Source: an uncultured Clostridia bacterium
GTDB taxonomy: Bacteria; Bacillota; Clostridia; Christensenellales; Borkfalkiaceae
DNA: 64,000 nt
Direction of reading: 5' to 3'
NCBI GenBank assembly: GCA_944367565.1
Contig: CALVWR010000008.1
Coordinates: 1-64,000, forward strand
In this document: piece by piece, positions 16,971 through 25,538 of the stretch
Numbering within the stretch: position 1 is the first letter of the stretch
Layout: the number at the start of each line of letters is the position of its first letter
The notes under the pieces: generated by a model
Told to the model about the DNA's origin: nothing
What the model saw: the letters and a program-made list of their open reading frames with translations, nothing else
Databases searched by the model: none
Made by a program: the position numbers and the translations under genes

Positions 16971-17555
16971 ATGCAGGAAATATTTTACGAAGAATCATCT
17001 TTGCTGAATAAAGACAAAGCGGGACTGGCAAAATACAGATTGCTCAATATTTTTTCCATTCTCTCTTATGTCTTTGCGGGATTATTTGTCGTTTTGTTTT
17101 GGAATTTCTACAATTTAAAAGATTTCAACCTTGTTCTTTTTATTCTGACGGCCTTGTTGCCGTTTGCCATGTTCATTGCCTTCGGAATCCTTCTCGGCAG
17201 AGTAAAGAACAATATGTTTGTCGATTACGATTATACGTTTGTGACCGGTTCGGTGCGGATATCCAAGGTGATCCGGCGCATAAAACGGAAAAACGTTATG
17301 AAATTTGAAACGAGCGATATTTTACAGTTGGGAAAATACGGCAGCGAATCCTATGAGAAGCTGGAAAAGACGCCGGGTATAAAAAGGATGATTCTGACGA
17401 GCAATCAGTTGCCGTCTGAAGGGAACGACTTTTATTATCTGCATGTCGCAACGGAAGGATCGAACAAACTTCTCGTATTCGACTGCAGTGAAAAGTTTAT
17501 GGCTACGATTCTGCGCTACAGCAACAAAAACATACTGGAAAAGGATTATAAATGA
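16971..17555 (+). CDS. Two-helix membrane protein of unknown function (possibly DUF6106)
   Basis: 194 residues. Two adjacent transmembrane helices at about 29-50 and 60-83 (LLNIFSILSYVFAGLFVVLF and a second one ending FIAFGILLGRV) are followed by a roughly 110-residue cytoplasmic domain rich in charged residues. I recall similar proteins in Clostridia as DUF6106, but am not certain of the match; no function is known. The frame is open back into mutS2; the ATG at 16971 is chosen because AAAAAAGGATGG precedes it and the protein then starts MQEIFYEES just ahead of the helices. Its stop overlaps the next start (ATGA), so it is coupled to the cysteine desulfurase. Confidence 0.7.
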   Translation: MQEIFYEESSLLNKDKAGLAKYRLLNIFSILSYVFAGLFVVLFWNFYNLKDFNLVLFILTALLPFAMFIAFGILLGRVKNNMFVDYDYTFVTGSVRISKVIRRIKRKNVMKFETSDILQLGKYGSESYEKLEKTPGIKRMILTSNQLPSEGNDFYYLHVATEGSNKLLVFDCSEKFMATILRYSNKNILEKDYK

Positions 17556-18673
17556 TTTATCTCGATAATGCGGCAACGACAAAACCTTCGGAAGCCGCGT
17601 TGGAAAAGGCATCACGGTTCAATGCAGAATGTTTTTTTAATCCTTCGGCGTTGTATCGCGGCGGTCTGGAAAACAACAGGGAGCTGAAAATTTCCAAAGA
17701 AACGATCCTGAACAGCCTCTCCGCCTTCGGCGAATACGAATGTATTTTTACGTCGTGCGGAACGGAAAGCGACAATCAGGCTGTTTTTTCCTCGGCAAAA
17801 AGGGGAGTCGCGGTCACCACGGAAGGCGAACATGCCGCCGTTTATAAAAGTTTTCTCGAACTGAAAAACCGAGGTGTGGAAATACGCTTTGCACCGCTCA
17901 AAAAAAACGGAGCGGCCGACGTACCGGCTTTGCTGGAACTTATAAAGAACGGAAACGTGCGGTTTGTGTCCGTTATGCACGTCAATAACGAGACCGGCGC
18001 GATAAACGATATCAATGCCATTGCAAAAGCGGTAAAAGTAATCGATAAAAGCATCATTTTTCATAGCGACGGCGTGCAGGCTTACGGAAAAATACCCTAT
18101 CATATCTCCCGCGATGTCGATCTGTACAGCGTCAGCGCGCACAAAATCAATGCACTGAAAGGCGTCGGTGCGCTGATCAGAAAAAAAAGCGTTCCGCTGT
18201 CGCCTTTCCTGTACGGAGGCGGACAGGAAGGGGGCTTAAGAAGCGGGACGGAAAATATTTTCGGCATCAAAGTGTTCGAATATGCGGCCGAGGAAAAATC
18301 TGCGCATCTGAAAGAATACCTTGAAACGACGAAAAAACTCAATGCTCTGATGCGAAGCCGGCTCGATCCCCGATTCTTCGAAATCATATCCGATGAAGAT
18401 TGTTCGCCTTACATTTTAAGCGTGATCGCCAAAGGCGTAAAAGGGGAAGTCGTGATGCATATGCTGGAAGAATACGGCATTTATGTCGGAAACGGATCTG
18501 CCTGTTCTTCAAAGAACCGGTATTCCCGCGTAATCGACGCCTGCGGTTATAAAAACAACGACGGCGTAATCCGGATCAGTTTCAGTCCGTATCTCAAGGA
18601 AGAAGAAATACTTATCGCTGCGGAAAAACTGAACGAATGTACAAAAAAGCTGTTAAAGGTTATGAAAAAATAA
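17552..18673 (+). CDS. Cysteine desulfurase (NifS/IscS family, NifZ type)
   Basis: PLP enzyme that takes sulfur from cysteine and passes the persulfide on. 373 residues, starting MIYLDNAATTKPSEAAL as usual. The PLP lysine is in SVSAHKINALKGVGALI and the active-site cysteine in GNGSACSSKN (about residue 315). Lying directly before thiI (TAATG overlap), it corresponds to the dedicated sulfur donor of ThiI, as nifZ does in Bacillus; it is probably not the general Fe-S cluster donor. Start overlaps the previous stop by four bases. Confidence 0.93.
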   Translation: MIYLDNAATTKPSEAALEKASRFNAECFFNPSALYRGGLENNRELKISKETILNSLSAFGEYECIFTSCGTESDNQAVFSSAKRGVAVTTEGEHAAVYKSFLELKNRGVEIRFAPLKKNGAADVPALLELIKNGNVRFVSVMHVNNETGAINDINAIAKAVKVIDKSIIFHSDGVQAYGKIPYHISRDVDLYSVSAHKINALKGVGALIRKKSVPLSPFLYGGGQEGGLRSGTENIFGIKVFEYAAEEKSAHLKEYLETTKKLNALMRSRLDPRFFEIISDEDCSPYILSVIAKGVKGEVVMHMLEEYGIYVGNGSACSSKNRYSRVIDACGYKNNDGVIRISFSPYLKEEEILIAAEKLNECTKKLLKVMKK

Positions 18674-19830
18674 TGGAAAAAGCGATTGTTATACGGTATT
18701 CCGAGATCCATTTAAAGGGAAAGAATCGCGGATATTTTGAAAAACTGCTAAAAAACAATATAAAAAAATCTTTAAACGGAATTGAATATACGTTTACGGC
18801 TCTGCACAGCCGTTACATGATTGAAAATTACCGCGAGCAGGATGAAGATCTCATTGAGATGAAACTTTCCAAAGTTGCGGGGATTCACACATACAGCAGG
18901 GCGTTTGTCGTCGATAGTACGCTCGAGAACATCATTGACGCCGCAAAAGAAATCTGCAAAGGAAAAACGGGAACATTTAAAGTAGCAACGAACCGCGCGG
19001 ATAAGCATTTTATGCCGCGTTCGATGGAGGTTTCCCGGATTGTCGGCGGTAAAATTCTCGAAAACAACTTCAGATCATTGCAAGTACGGGTAAAAGATCC
19101 CGATTTTACGGTATACATCGATATCCGCGAGGACGGAAAGACGTTTATATACAGCGAATTGATTCACGGGATCGGCGGAATGCCGGTTGGATCGGCGGGA
19201 AAAGGAATTTTATTGATTTCGGGAGGGATCGATTCGCCGGTAGCCGGTTATATGATCGCAAAGCGCGGCATGAAACTCGATGCGATCCATTATCATAGTT
19301 TTCCGTATACGGGAGAGGCCGCCAAAGAAAAAGTCATTGAGCTTGCGGGGAAAATCGGCGAATATAACGGGGGTATGAATCTTTACGTTGTACCTTTCAC
19401 GCATATTCAGGAAGCGATCCACGAAAAATGTCATGAAGAATATATGATCACCATCATGCGGCGCTTTATGATGCGCATTGCGGAACGTTTTGCGGTGAAA
19501 ACGGGAGATCAGGCGATCGTTACGGGAGAAAGTCTCGGTCAGGTGGCGAGTCAGACGATCGAAAGCATGACTTCATCCAATTCCGTAGTAACCATGCCGG
19601 TTTTGCGTCCGCTTGTGGCTTTTGATAAGGTAGATATCATTAAAATTGCAAAAGAAATCGGCACCTACGATACATCGATTCTTCCATATGAAGATTGCTG
19701 TACGGTGTTTTTGCCGAAATTTCCTTTGATCCGACCGAATCTTAAAAAAGTAGAACAAGAGGAAAAAGCGCTCGACATAGACGGCCTGATCGAAGAAGCA
19801 ATTAAAAACACTCAATTATACGAATTATAA
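18673..19830 (+). CDS. thiI: tRNA 4-thiouridine synthetase ThiI
   Basis: Adenylates U8 of tRNA and inserts sulfur to make 4-thiouridine; some homologues also serve thiamine thiazole formation. 385 residues: an N-terminal ferredoxin-like/THUMP region (about 1-165) and a PP-loop ATP pyrophosphatase domain with SGGIDSPVAGYM at about 183. There is no C-terminal rhodanese domain, as in Bacillus ThiI. The frame is open from 18637, but the ATG at 18673, overlapping the desulfurase stop by one base and giving MEKAIVIRYSEIHLKGKNRG, is the family start. Confidence 0.96.
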   Translation: MEKAIVIRYSEIHLKGKNRGYFEKLLKNNIKKSLNGIEYTFTALHSRYMIENYREQDEDLIEMKLSKVAGIHTYSRAFVVDSTLENIIDAAKEICKGKTGTFKVATNRADKHFMPRSMEVSRIVGGKILENNFRSLQVRVKDPDFTVYIDIREDGKTFIYSELIHGIGGMPVGSAGKGILLISGGIDSPVAGYMIAKRGMKLDAIHYHSFPYTGEAAKEKVIELAGKIGEYNGGMNLYVVPFTHIQEAIHEKCHEEYMITIMRRFMMRIAERFAVKTGDQAIVTGESLGQVASQTIESMTSSNSVVTMPVLRPLVAFDKVDIIKIAKEIGTYDTSILPYEDCCTVFLPKFPLIRPNLKKVEQEEKALDIDGLIEEAIKNTQLYEL

Positions 19831-19863
19831 TTATGAAAAATTTATACCGATGAGGAAAAGAAT

Positions 19864-20022
19864 ATGAAGAAAAATTATCTGGCGCCCATAGCGAAAAGCA
19901 GAAAATTCCATGAAAAAGACGTGTTGAACAACGAATCGCAATATGCGATCCTTTCCGACGGATACGATGTGATGCAGAACGATTTTTTCAGTGACGAATG
20001 GCTTATGTTTTTTAAAAATTAG
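19864..20022 (+). CDS. 52-residue peptide of the MKKxYxxP type, unknown function
   Basis: Small gene starting MKKNYLAPIAKSRKFHEKDV and continuing LNNESQYAILSDGYDVMQND. TGAGGAAAAGA is well placed before the ATG, 33 bases after thiI; its stop lies in the ribosome site of the next gene (TAGGAGCAG), so it is part of the operon. The pattern MKKxYxxP, then about ten residues, then F..(E/K)DVL.. is one I recall from many short clostridial and Bacteroides peptides (often read MKKxYxxPxxE...FxxEDVLxxS). Their role is unknown. The C-terminal part is acidic and aromatic (DFFSDEWLMFFKN). No signal peptide or Cys. Confidence 0.65.
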   Translation: MKKNYLAPIAKSRKFHEKDVLNNESQYAILSDGYDVMQNDFFSDEWLMFFKN

Positions 20023-20033
20023 GAGCAGTTGAA

Positions 20034-22286
20034 ATGGTTAAAAACAATGTAGGCGAATTTACGGCTGACGGCAAAGTATTCAGAATCGAAGAAATGTTTC
20101 CGAAGCGGGATCTGATCAATTATCTTTGGAGCGAATCGGTGGTATGCAAATGTAATCAGTTCGGTTTCGGTGAGTCCTTTGCCGGAATCGGCGCATATCG
20201 CCGTCCGCTGGACAATGGCGAAAGACTGGTTTACATCAAAGACAAAACAAGCGGAAAACTGTTTGTTGCAAACAGAAATTACGAAAAAGAACCGTTTGAA
20301 AAGTTCTATGCCGAAGTCGGACTCGGGACGCACCGCGTTGTGAGCGAATATGACGGAATCGGCACCGAATTTACGATCTGCGTACCGAAAGAAGGCTTTT
20401 CGGAGCTTTTCCGGATAAAAATAGCAAACCGTTCACCGTCCGCCCGTTCGCTTTCGGTGTGTTTTTTCCTGCGTCCCTGTGCTGATTTAAGCGGGCATGC
20501 GTCCTACGGGTTCGGGGATTTTGATGAAGAAATAGACGGGCTTTATTATCCGCATGAAGGTTTTGCCATTGAAACGGATTATAAACATCTGTATTTTGCC
20601 GCATCGGAAAGAGCAGATTCTTTCGATGTGGATACGGCTACGTTTATCGGTTACGATTCCGTTGCATATCCTGCGGGAATGAAGGAAGAAAAACTCAGAT
20701 CGGTAGGATCGACGTTTCAGGACTTCTATTGCGGAGCGCTGCGTTTTGAAACGGAACTTTTGCCGGGAGAAGAAAAAAGCTACTATTTTGTTCTCGGAAC
20801 GGAAAAAACGCATAAAGCATGTGCGGTTTCCGCGAAAAAATACGCCAATGCCGCATTTTTTGAAGAAAGTGTAAAGAGCCAATATGAAGCAAATGAAAAG
20901 ATGATCGAAGTATTCCGAGTGAATACGCCGGATGAATATCTTGACATTCAGACGAACGTCTGGCTGAAACGGCAGCTCTCTCTCGGAAAAACGTGGGGGC
21001 GCGTTTACGGCAAAGGTTTTCGGGATGTTATGCAGGACATTACCGCATTTGTATCGTTTGATCCCGAGCTGGCGAAAAAACGTATTCTGTATGCCCTGAA
21101 ACATCAATATATTTCCGGGAATCCGATCCGTATGTACGAACCGGATTTCAAATATCCGTACATGGACGGGGCGGCATGGATTCCGGCGACCCTGCTTTCG
21201 TACCTGAAAGAGACCGCCGATTTTTCCGTACTGGATGAAACGATTCCTTATCTTGACAGTCAAGCGGAAGAATCCGTTTACAGCCATACGGAAAGAGGAT
21301 TAAAGTTTTTACTGACGTCGAGAGGAAAGCGAAATCTTATATTATGGGGCGGCGGGGATTGGAATGATTCCATGAACAATGCCGGTATGCTCTGGAAAGG
21401 CGAGAGCGTGTGGCTGTCTATCGCAACATATAAAGCTGTCGGCGAATGGATGGAGATCCTTGCCGGAGCAGGACGCACAGACGAGCTGAAAAGCTGGGAT
21501 GCGGCGAGAAAAGAATTGAAAGAAAGCATTCTGAAGTACGGTTTTGAAAACGGATACTTCATATACGGTTTCAACGATTACGATGAAAAAGTCGGTTCTG
21601 AAGATTGCGAGGAGGGGAAAATATATCTGAATCCGCAGACCTGGGCGGTTCTTGCCGATATTCTTCCGAAAAATCAGCTTGCATCCGTCATGGATACCGT
21701 GGAAAAAAGGCTTCGCTGCGATTTCGGTTATACGCAATGTGCTCCTTCGTATACGCACGGTACAGACAAATTGGGGCGGAGTTCGTATTTCCAGCCGGGG
21801 CTTGTCGAAAATGGTTCGGTTTACATTCACGGCGTTGCTTTTAAAGTGGTTGCGGATTGTATTCTCCACAGAGCCGAAAACGCTTACGATACTTTGAAAC
21901 GGCTTTCCGTGTATAATCCCAAAAATCCCGACAGCGGAATGGAGCCGTACGCCGTTTCCAATATGTTTATCGGACCGGAAAACCGCTATCGTGCAGGGGA
22001 GGCGCCGATGTCGTGGATCACCGGATCCGCCGGCTGGCTGTATCGCGCCGTAACGGAATACCTGCTCGGGGTCCGGGCTGAATTCGGCGGCTTGCGGATC
22101 GTACCCTGTCTGCCTGCGGCATGGAACGGTGCAAAAGTCATCAGAAAATTCCGAAAGGCGACTTATGAAATTACGTTCGTAAAATCCGATAAAAATAGAA
22201 TTACGGTAAACGGACGGGAAATTGAAGGCAATTTTATTCCTTATCAGACGGGCAAACATTCCGTAATTTGTTATTATAAAAATTAA
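20034..22286 (+). CDS. GH94 glycoside phosphorylase-like protein
   Basis: 750-residue member of the GH94 (former GT36) family: enzymes that reversibly phosphorolyse beta-linked disaccharides (cellobiose, chitobiose, laminaribiose) giving sugar-1-phosphate. An N-terminal beta-sandwich (about 1-270) precedes an (alpha/alpha)6 barrel. The general-acid region is GGGDWNDSMNNAG at about 442-454, matching the GDWND signature with the catalytic Asp. Further barrel motifs are GRVYGKGFRDVMQDI and the C-terminal APMSWITGSAGWLYRAV. The substrate cannot be assigned. No signal peptide, so cytoplasmic. AGGAG precedes the ATG; it follows the 52-aa gene by 11 bases. Confidence 0.88.
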   Translation: MVKNNVGEFTADGKVFRIEEMFPKRDLINYLWSESVVCKCNQFGFGESFAGIGAYRRPLDNGERLVYIKDKTSGKLFVANRNYEKEPFEKFYAEVGLGTHRVVSEYDGIGTEFTICVPKEGFSELFRIKIANRSPSARSLSVCFFLRPCADLSGHASYGFGDFDEEIDGLYYPHEGFAIETDYKHLYFAASERADSFDVDTATFIGYDSVAYPAGMKEEKLRSVGSTFQDFYCGALRFETELLPGEEKSYYFVLGTEKTHKACAVSAKKYANAAFFEESVKSQYEANEKMIEVFRVNTPDEYLDIQTNVWLKRQLSLGKTWGRVYGKGFRDVMQDITAFVSFDPELAKKRILYALKHQYISGNPIRMYEPDFKYPYMDGAAWIPATLLSYLKETADFSVLDETIPYLDSQAEESVYSHTERGLKFLLTSRGKRNLILWGGGDWNDSMNNAGMLWKGESVWLSIATYKAVGEWMEILAGAGRTDELKSWDAARKELKESILKYGFENGYFIYGFNDYDEKVGSEDCEEGKIYLNPQTWAVLADILPKNQLASVMDTVEKRLRCDFGYTQCAPSYTHGTDKLGRSSYFQPGLVENGSVYIHGVAFKVVADCILHRAENAYDTLKRLSVYNPKNPDSGMEPYAVSNMFIGPENRYRAGEAPMSWITGSAGWLYRAVTEYLLGVRAEFGGLRIVPCLPAAWNGAKVIRKFRKATYEITFVKSDKNRITVNGREIEGNFIPYQTGKHSVICYYKN

Positions 22287-22503
22287 GCGAAATTTTTTGC
22301 CGTTTATGTTTATTTCGACGTTGATTTTATGTACGCAACCGACATTCGGCGCTGAACTTTGCACGGAATGATCATCTAATACGGCAATGCCTGTTTTCGG
22401 AGGCGGAGCGTTCAAAACGGGGCATCGATAAGTTTTAATCCGGCTTATAGGAAAATATAAACGAAAAAAGTTTCTTTCATCTTTATTATATTGCATTTTA
22501 AAT

Positions 22504-22559
22504 AAAGAGCCGCAAATTCCGACGCAGTTTCATTTAAGCGCCTGATTTGCGGCTCTTTT
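22504..22559 (+). terminator. Hairpin terminator downstream of the GH94 gene
   Basis: Perfect 14-pair stem (22504-22517 and 22545-22558, with GAGCCGC/GCGGCTC) and a 27-base loop, ending in TTTT. It is 217 bases after the GH94 stop; bases 22287-22503 hold nothing recognisable. Confidence 0.7.
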
Positions 22560-22798
22560 GCACCGTTTATAATCGGACATATTGCAACGCGAAGGCAACA
22601 AAGAAAGCATCTTGCAGTTTTTGTGCCGATCGCGACAGGGGGATATTTGCAAGCCTGCATTTTTCATCAAAAATTTTTTTGCTTTCGACAAGCAGCAATG
22701 CTTCGGCTTTTTTTGTTGACTCCTTTGAACTTTCCCAACAGTTCCGGCGTACTGATCGTTACTTTTTTCATTTTCAGAATTTCCGATTTTGCGATGCC
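22560..22798. other. Intergenic sequence without a recognised gene
   Basis: Short frames on both strands lack ribosome sites and recognisable motifs, and one crosses the terminator hairpin. Nothing supported. Confidence 0.5.
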
Positions 22799-23044
22799 TT
22801 TATAAAATATCAGGCAAATGCGGCAGTAATATCGATACCATTATAAAAGATCCGATAAATACGGCAGCAACACCGGTACATTTATAAAATATCAGGCAAA
22901 TGCGGCAGTAATATCGATACCATTATAAAAGATCCGATAAATACGGCAGCAACACCGGTACATTTATAAAATATCAGGCAAATGCGGCAGTAATATCGAT
23001 ACCATTATAAAAGATTCGGTAAATACGGCAGCAACACCGTTATC
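22799..23044. repeat. Three-copy 82-bp tandem repeat built from two half-repeats
   Basis: Copies at 22799-22880, 22881-22962 and 22963-23044; the first two are almost identical and the last drifts at its end. Each copy is itself a pair of related halves of 42 and 40 bases, both starting TTATAAAA and containing ACGGCAG or GCGGCAG. Period not divisible by three and no frame persists, so it is non-coding. It lies 90 bases downstream of the PBP gene's end. Confidence 0.95.
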
Positions 23045-23131
23045 TTTTAAAACACTCGGCAAGCAAATCGGCAATATGAAATCACAGTATATAAATATAT
23101 CAATTTTTTTGATTCGATTTATTTTCGTTCG

Positions 23132-25351
23132 TTACGGATCAAACTCCAGCCACCAGTCATCCGGGACCTCGGTCAATTTGCATTTTGCTTTTCCGAGTAG
23201 CAATTCTTCTCCGTAAATCGTTTCGTCTCCGTTCTTAAAGTAGGGGATTGCATAATACGAATAGATTTTTCCCGCCTGTGTCATCTGCTCTGTGTAGACA
23301 TACGGCTTGTCCGTGGCGTTTGCACTGTCAAAAATTTGCGTCTTTTTTCCGTCAATTTCCTCTATGATGAGATAATCATAGTATTCTTCCTGACATAATT
23401 CTATATAAATTTCATTGTTTTTTACTGATAAATTCGCACTTTTAATTTTTGGTGTGCTGAATCGTGTGGAAATTTCCTTCGGAACATAATTTTTTATAAA
23501 AAGACCTTCCGTTTTATATTTTGCAGGCGTTTTGTCCCCGGCGAGGACGAGCAGGTGATCTTGCTCGTAAGACACCTTATCCAGTTCGCATCTGACGATA
23601 TTATCGCTTTCCAGAAATTTTTTCGTCTGATCGCCCCCGATGTTTTTCCATATATAAAAGGATTTTGTAGTCGGCAAAGCGCCCCCCGTAACATTGTTCG
23701 GCAAAAGGGTTTCGCCGCTGCTGTAGCGGATTCCCACGGTAAATTCGGGGGAATACGAGATGCAGTATGCATCCGTATTTCCGTTTTTGTTGCCTACCGT
23801 TCCGGTTTTTCCCGCAATTTCCATATTGAGCGCTCCAAGTTTTTTCGCCGTGCCGTTTTTGCATACGCCTTTGAGCATGTAATTCATCATGCAGGCTCCC
23901 GCTTCCGACATAACCGTTCTTTTTTGCGGAATATATTCGTATTTTAATTGATCTTCCGCCATTATTTTCCGGATAAATACAGGTTCCTGCATTTTTCCGT
24001 ATCCGGAAAAAACACCGTATGCGGACGTTAACGTTTTTAAAGAAACGCCGTATGTGCTCGATCCGAGAGCCAAAGCGAGAGTCTGATCTTCCTCCACGGT
24101 TTCAATACCTGCTTTTTCAAGAAATTCACACGCTTTTTTTACTCCCAATGCATTGAGGATTTTCACTGCGCACACGTTTGAACTTTTTTCCAGACTCTGT
24201 TTGACGCTGATATAACCGTCATATTTGTCGTTATAATTCGACGGCGAATATCCGCCGATTTCGATTTTTTCATCGAGGATCGGACTGCACTCGGAAACAT
24301 AATTGTTTTCGATGGCAGGCGCATAGACGCAAAGCGGTTTCAAAGCGGAACCGGCTTGTCTTTTTTCATCGTGATTGTCGGAAAGATATGCTTCGATTCC
24401 GTTTGTTTCGTTGTTATAAATAATTCCCGTAAAACGAGAATTGCCGTCGGTTTCGGCACAATGACGCAAATAGGACTGTTTGATCGGATCGTAAAACGTA
24501 TAAACGCGGCATTTTTTTACGGAATAAGGGGAAAGGTTAAAAATCTTTTCCATTTCTTCCTTTGCCTTTGCAAGATAAAAGGCGCTTTCGCTCTGATCAT
24601 TATCTGAAAGAACGATCTCCTCATTGACGGCCGATGAATAATTTTCTTCAGAAATCATATTCTGCTCAAGCATAAGTTTTAAAACGAGGTTTCTTCTCGA
24701 TTTGCATTTATCTTTGTTTTCAACAGGCGAATATGCGGATGGCGCCTTTACGATTCCTGCTAACGTGGCAGCCTCGCTCAGCGATAGATCTTCAACGTTT
24801 TTATTAAAATAATTTCTTGCCGCCGAAGTGATTCCGTAAGAATTTTTTCCGAAATAGATTGTATTGAGATACATTTGAAGTATCTCTTCCTTTGTGAATT
24901 CCTTTTCCAGCCGCCGCGTCAGTTTGAATTCAATCAGCTTTCTCCGTATGGTTTTTTCGTTGCTTAAGTGTGTGTTTTTGATCAGCTGCTGACTGATCGT
25001 CGACGCTCCTTCCTTAAAGGAAAAGGATTTGATATTATTGAAAAACGCACGGGCAAGCGCTTTTGTGTCGATTCCGTTATGTTCATAAAAGCGCTTGTCT
25101 TCTACGGCGATGAAAGCGTTTTTTACCGTACGCGGAATAGACTCGTTTTCCGATACGAGATTTTCTCCGGAAAACACGGAAAGTTCGTCGCCGTTTATAT
25201 CATAGTATTCGATCGTATATTCGGTGTCGATCAGTTTGTTTTTATCGAGAGAATACGCCGATGTGACGCTGACGGCGTAAATGATGAACGATAAAAGCAA
25301 AACTCCGATGATACAAATGAAAAACAAAAAAATTTTCATTCCTTTTTTCAT
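23132..25351 (-). CDS. Class A penicillin-binding protein (transglycosylase/transpeptidase)
   Basis: Bifunctional peptidoglycan synthase of the PBP1A type, about 739 residues. Short N-terminal tail and signal anchor (KIFLFFICIIGVLLLSFIIY), GT51 glycosyltransferase domain with VEDKRFYEHNGID and GASTISQQLIKN, then a transpeptidase domain with Ser in SALKPLCVYAP (SxxK), SSNVCAVKI (SxN) and GKTGTVGNKNG (KTG). A C-terminal fibronectin-like extension (about 610-739) follows. The frame opens at 25393; ATG at 25351, directly before MKKGMKIFLF, is preferred since it puts the anchor at the N-terminus, but neither start has a clear ribosome site. It stands alone, divergent from miaB. Confidence 0.93.
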   Translation of the reverse strand: MKKGMKIFLFFICIIGVLLLSFIIYAVSVTSAYSLDKNKLIDTEYTIEYYDINGDELSVFSGENLVSENESIPRTVKNAFIAVEDKRFYEHNGIDTKALARAFFNNIKSFSFKEGASTISQQLIKNTHLSNEKTIRRKLIEFKLTRRLEKEFTKEEILQMYLNTIYFGKNSYGITSAARNYFNKNVEDLSLSEAATLAGIVKAPSAYSPVENKDKCKSRRNLVLKLMLEQNMISEENYSSAVNEEIVLSDNDQSESAFYLAKAKEEMEKIFNLSPYSVKKCRVYTFYDPIKQSYLRHCAETDGNSRFTGIIYNNETNGIEAYLSDNHDEKRQAGSALKPLCVYAPAIENNYVSECSPILDEKIEIGGYSPSNYNDKYDGYISVKQSLEKSSNVCAVKILNALGVKKACEFLEKAGIETVEEDQTLALALGSSTYGVSLKTLTSAYGVFSGYGKMQEPVFIRKIMAEDQLKYEYIPQKRTVMSEAGACMMNYMLKGVCKNGTAKKLGALNMEIAGKTGTVGNKNGNTDAYCISYSPEFTVGIRYSSGETLLPNNVTGGALPTTKSFYIWKNIGGDQTKKFLESDNIVRCELDKVSYEQDHLLVLAGDKTPAKYKTEGLFIKNYVPKEISTRFSTPKIKSANLSVKNNEIYIELCQEEYYDYLIIEEIDGKKTQIFDSANATDKPYVYTEQMTQAGKIYSYYAIPYFKNGDETIYGEELLLGKAKCKLTEVPDDWWLEFDP

Positions 25352-25480
25352 AGTAATAGTATTGTTGATTTTCAAAAAATCATGCGGGAACATATCTATG
25401 CGCAGACATAAATTTATCCTGTTTACGGAGATTATTTTCTCTTTCAGACGTCGGGAATTGTGTTTTATGTTCCTGTTAAA

Positions 25481-25509
25481 TTGACAAATTTTTAAATTTA
25501 ATGTATGAT
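25481..25509 (+). promoter_or_regulatory. Promoter of the miaB-mutSL-miaA operon
   Basis: Consensus TTGACA (25481-25486), 17-base AT-rich spacer, TATGAT (25504-25509); about 22 bases of leader before miaB. Confidence 0.85.
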
Positions 25510-25538
25510 ATATACATTAAAACAAAGTGAAAAATAAG

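Noticed and set aside
16861..17007. 48-codon leader frame starting at 16861 ahead of the membrane protein gene
   Set aside because: No ribosome site, overlaps the true gene start in another frame, no recognisable peptide.
22445..22846. Short frames on both strands around the 22.5-kb hairpin
   Set aside because: They run through the terminator stem and lack start signals.
22799..23044. Possible CRISPR array or coding repeat
   Set aside because: Units are contiguous with no unique spacers and the 82-base period breaks the reading frame.
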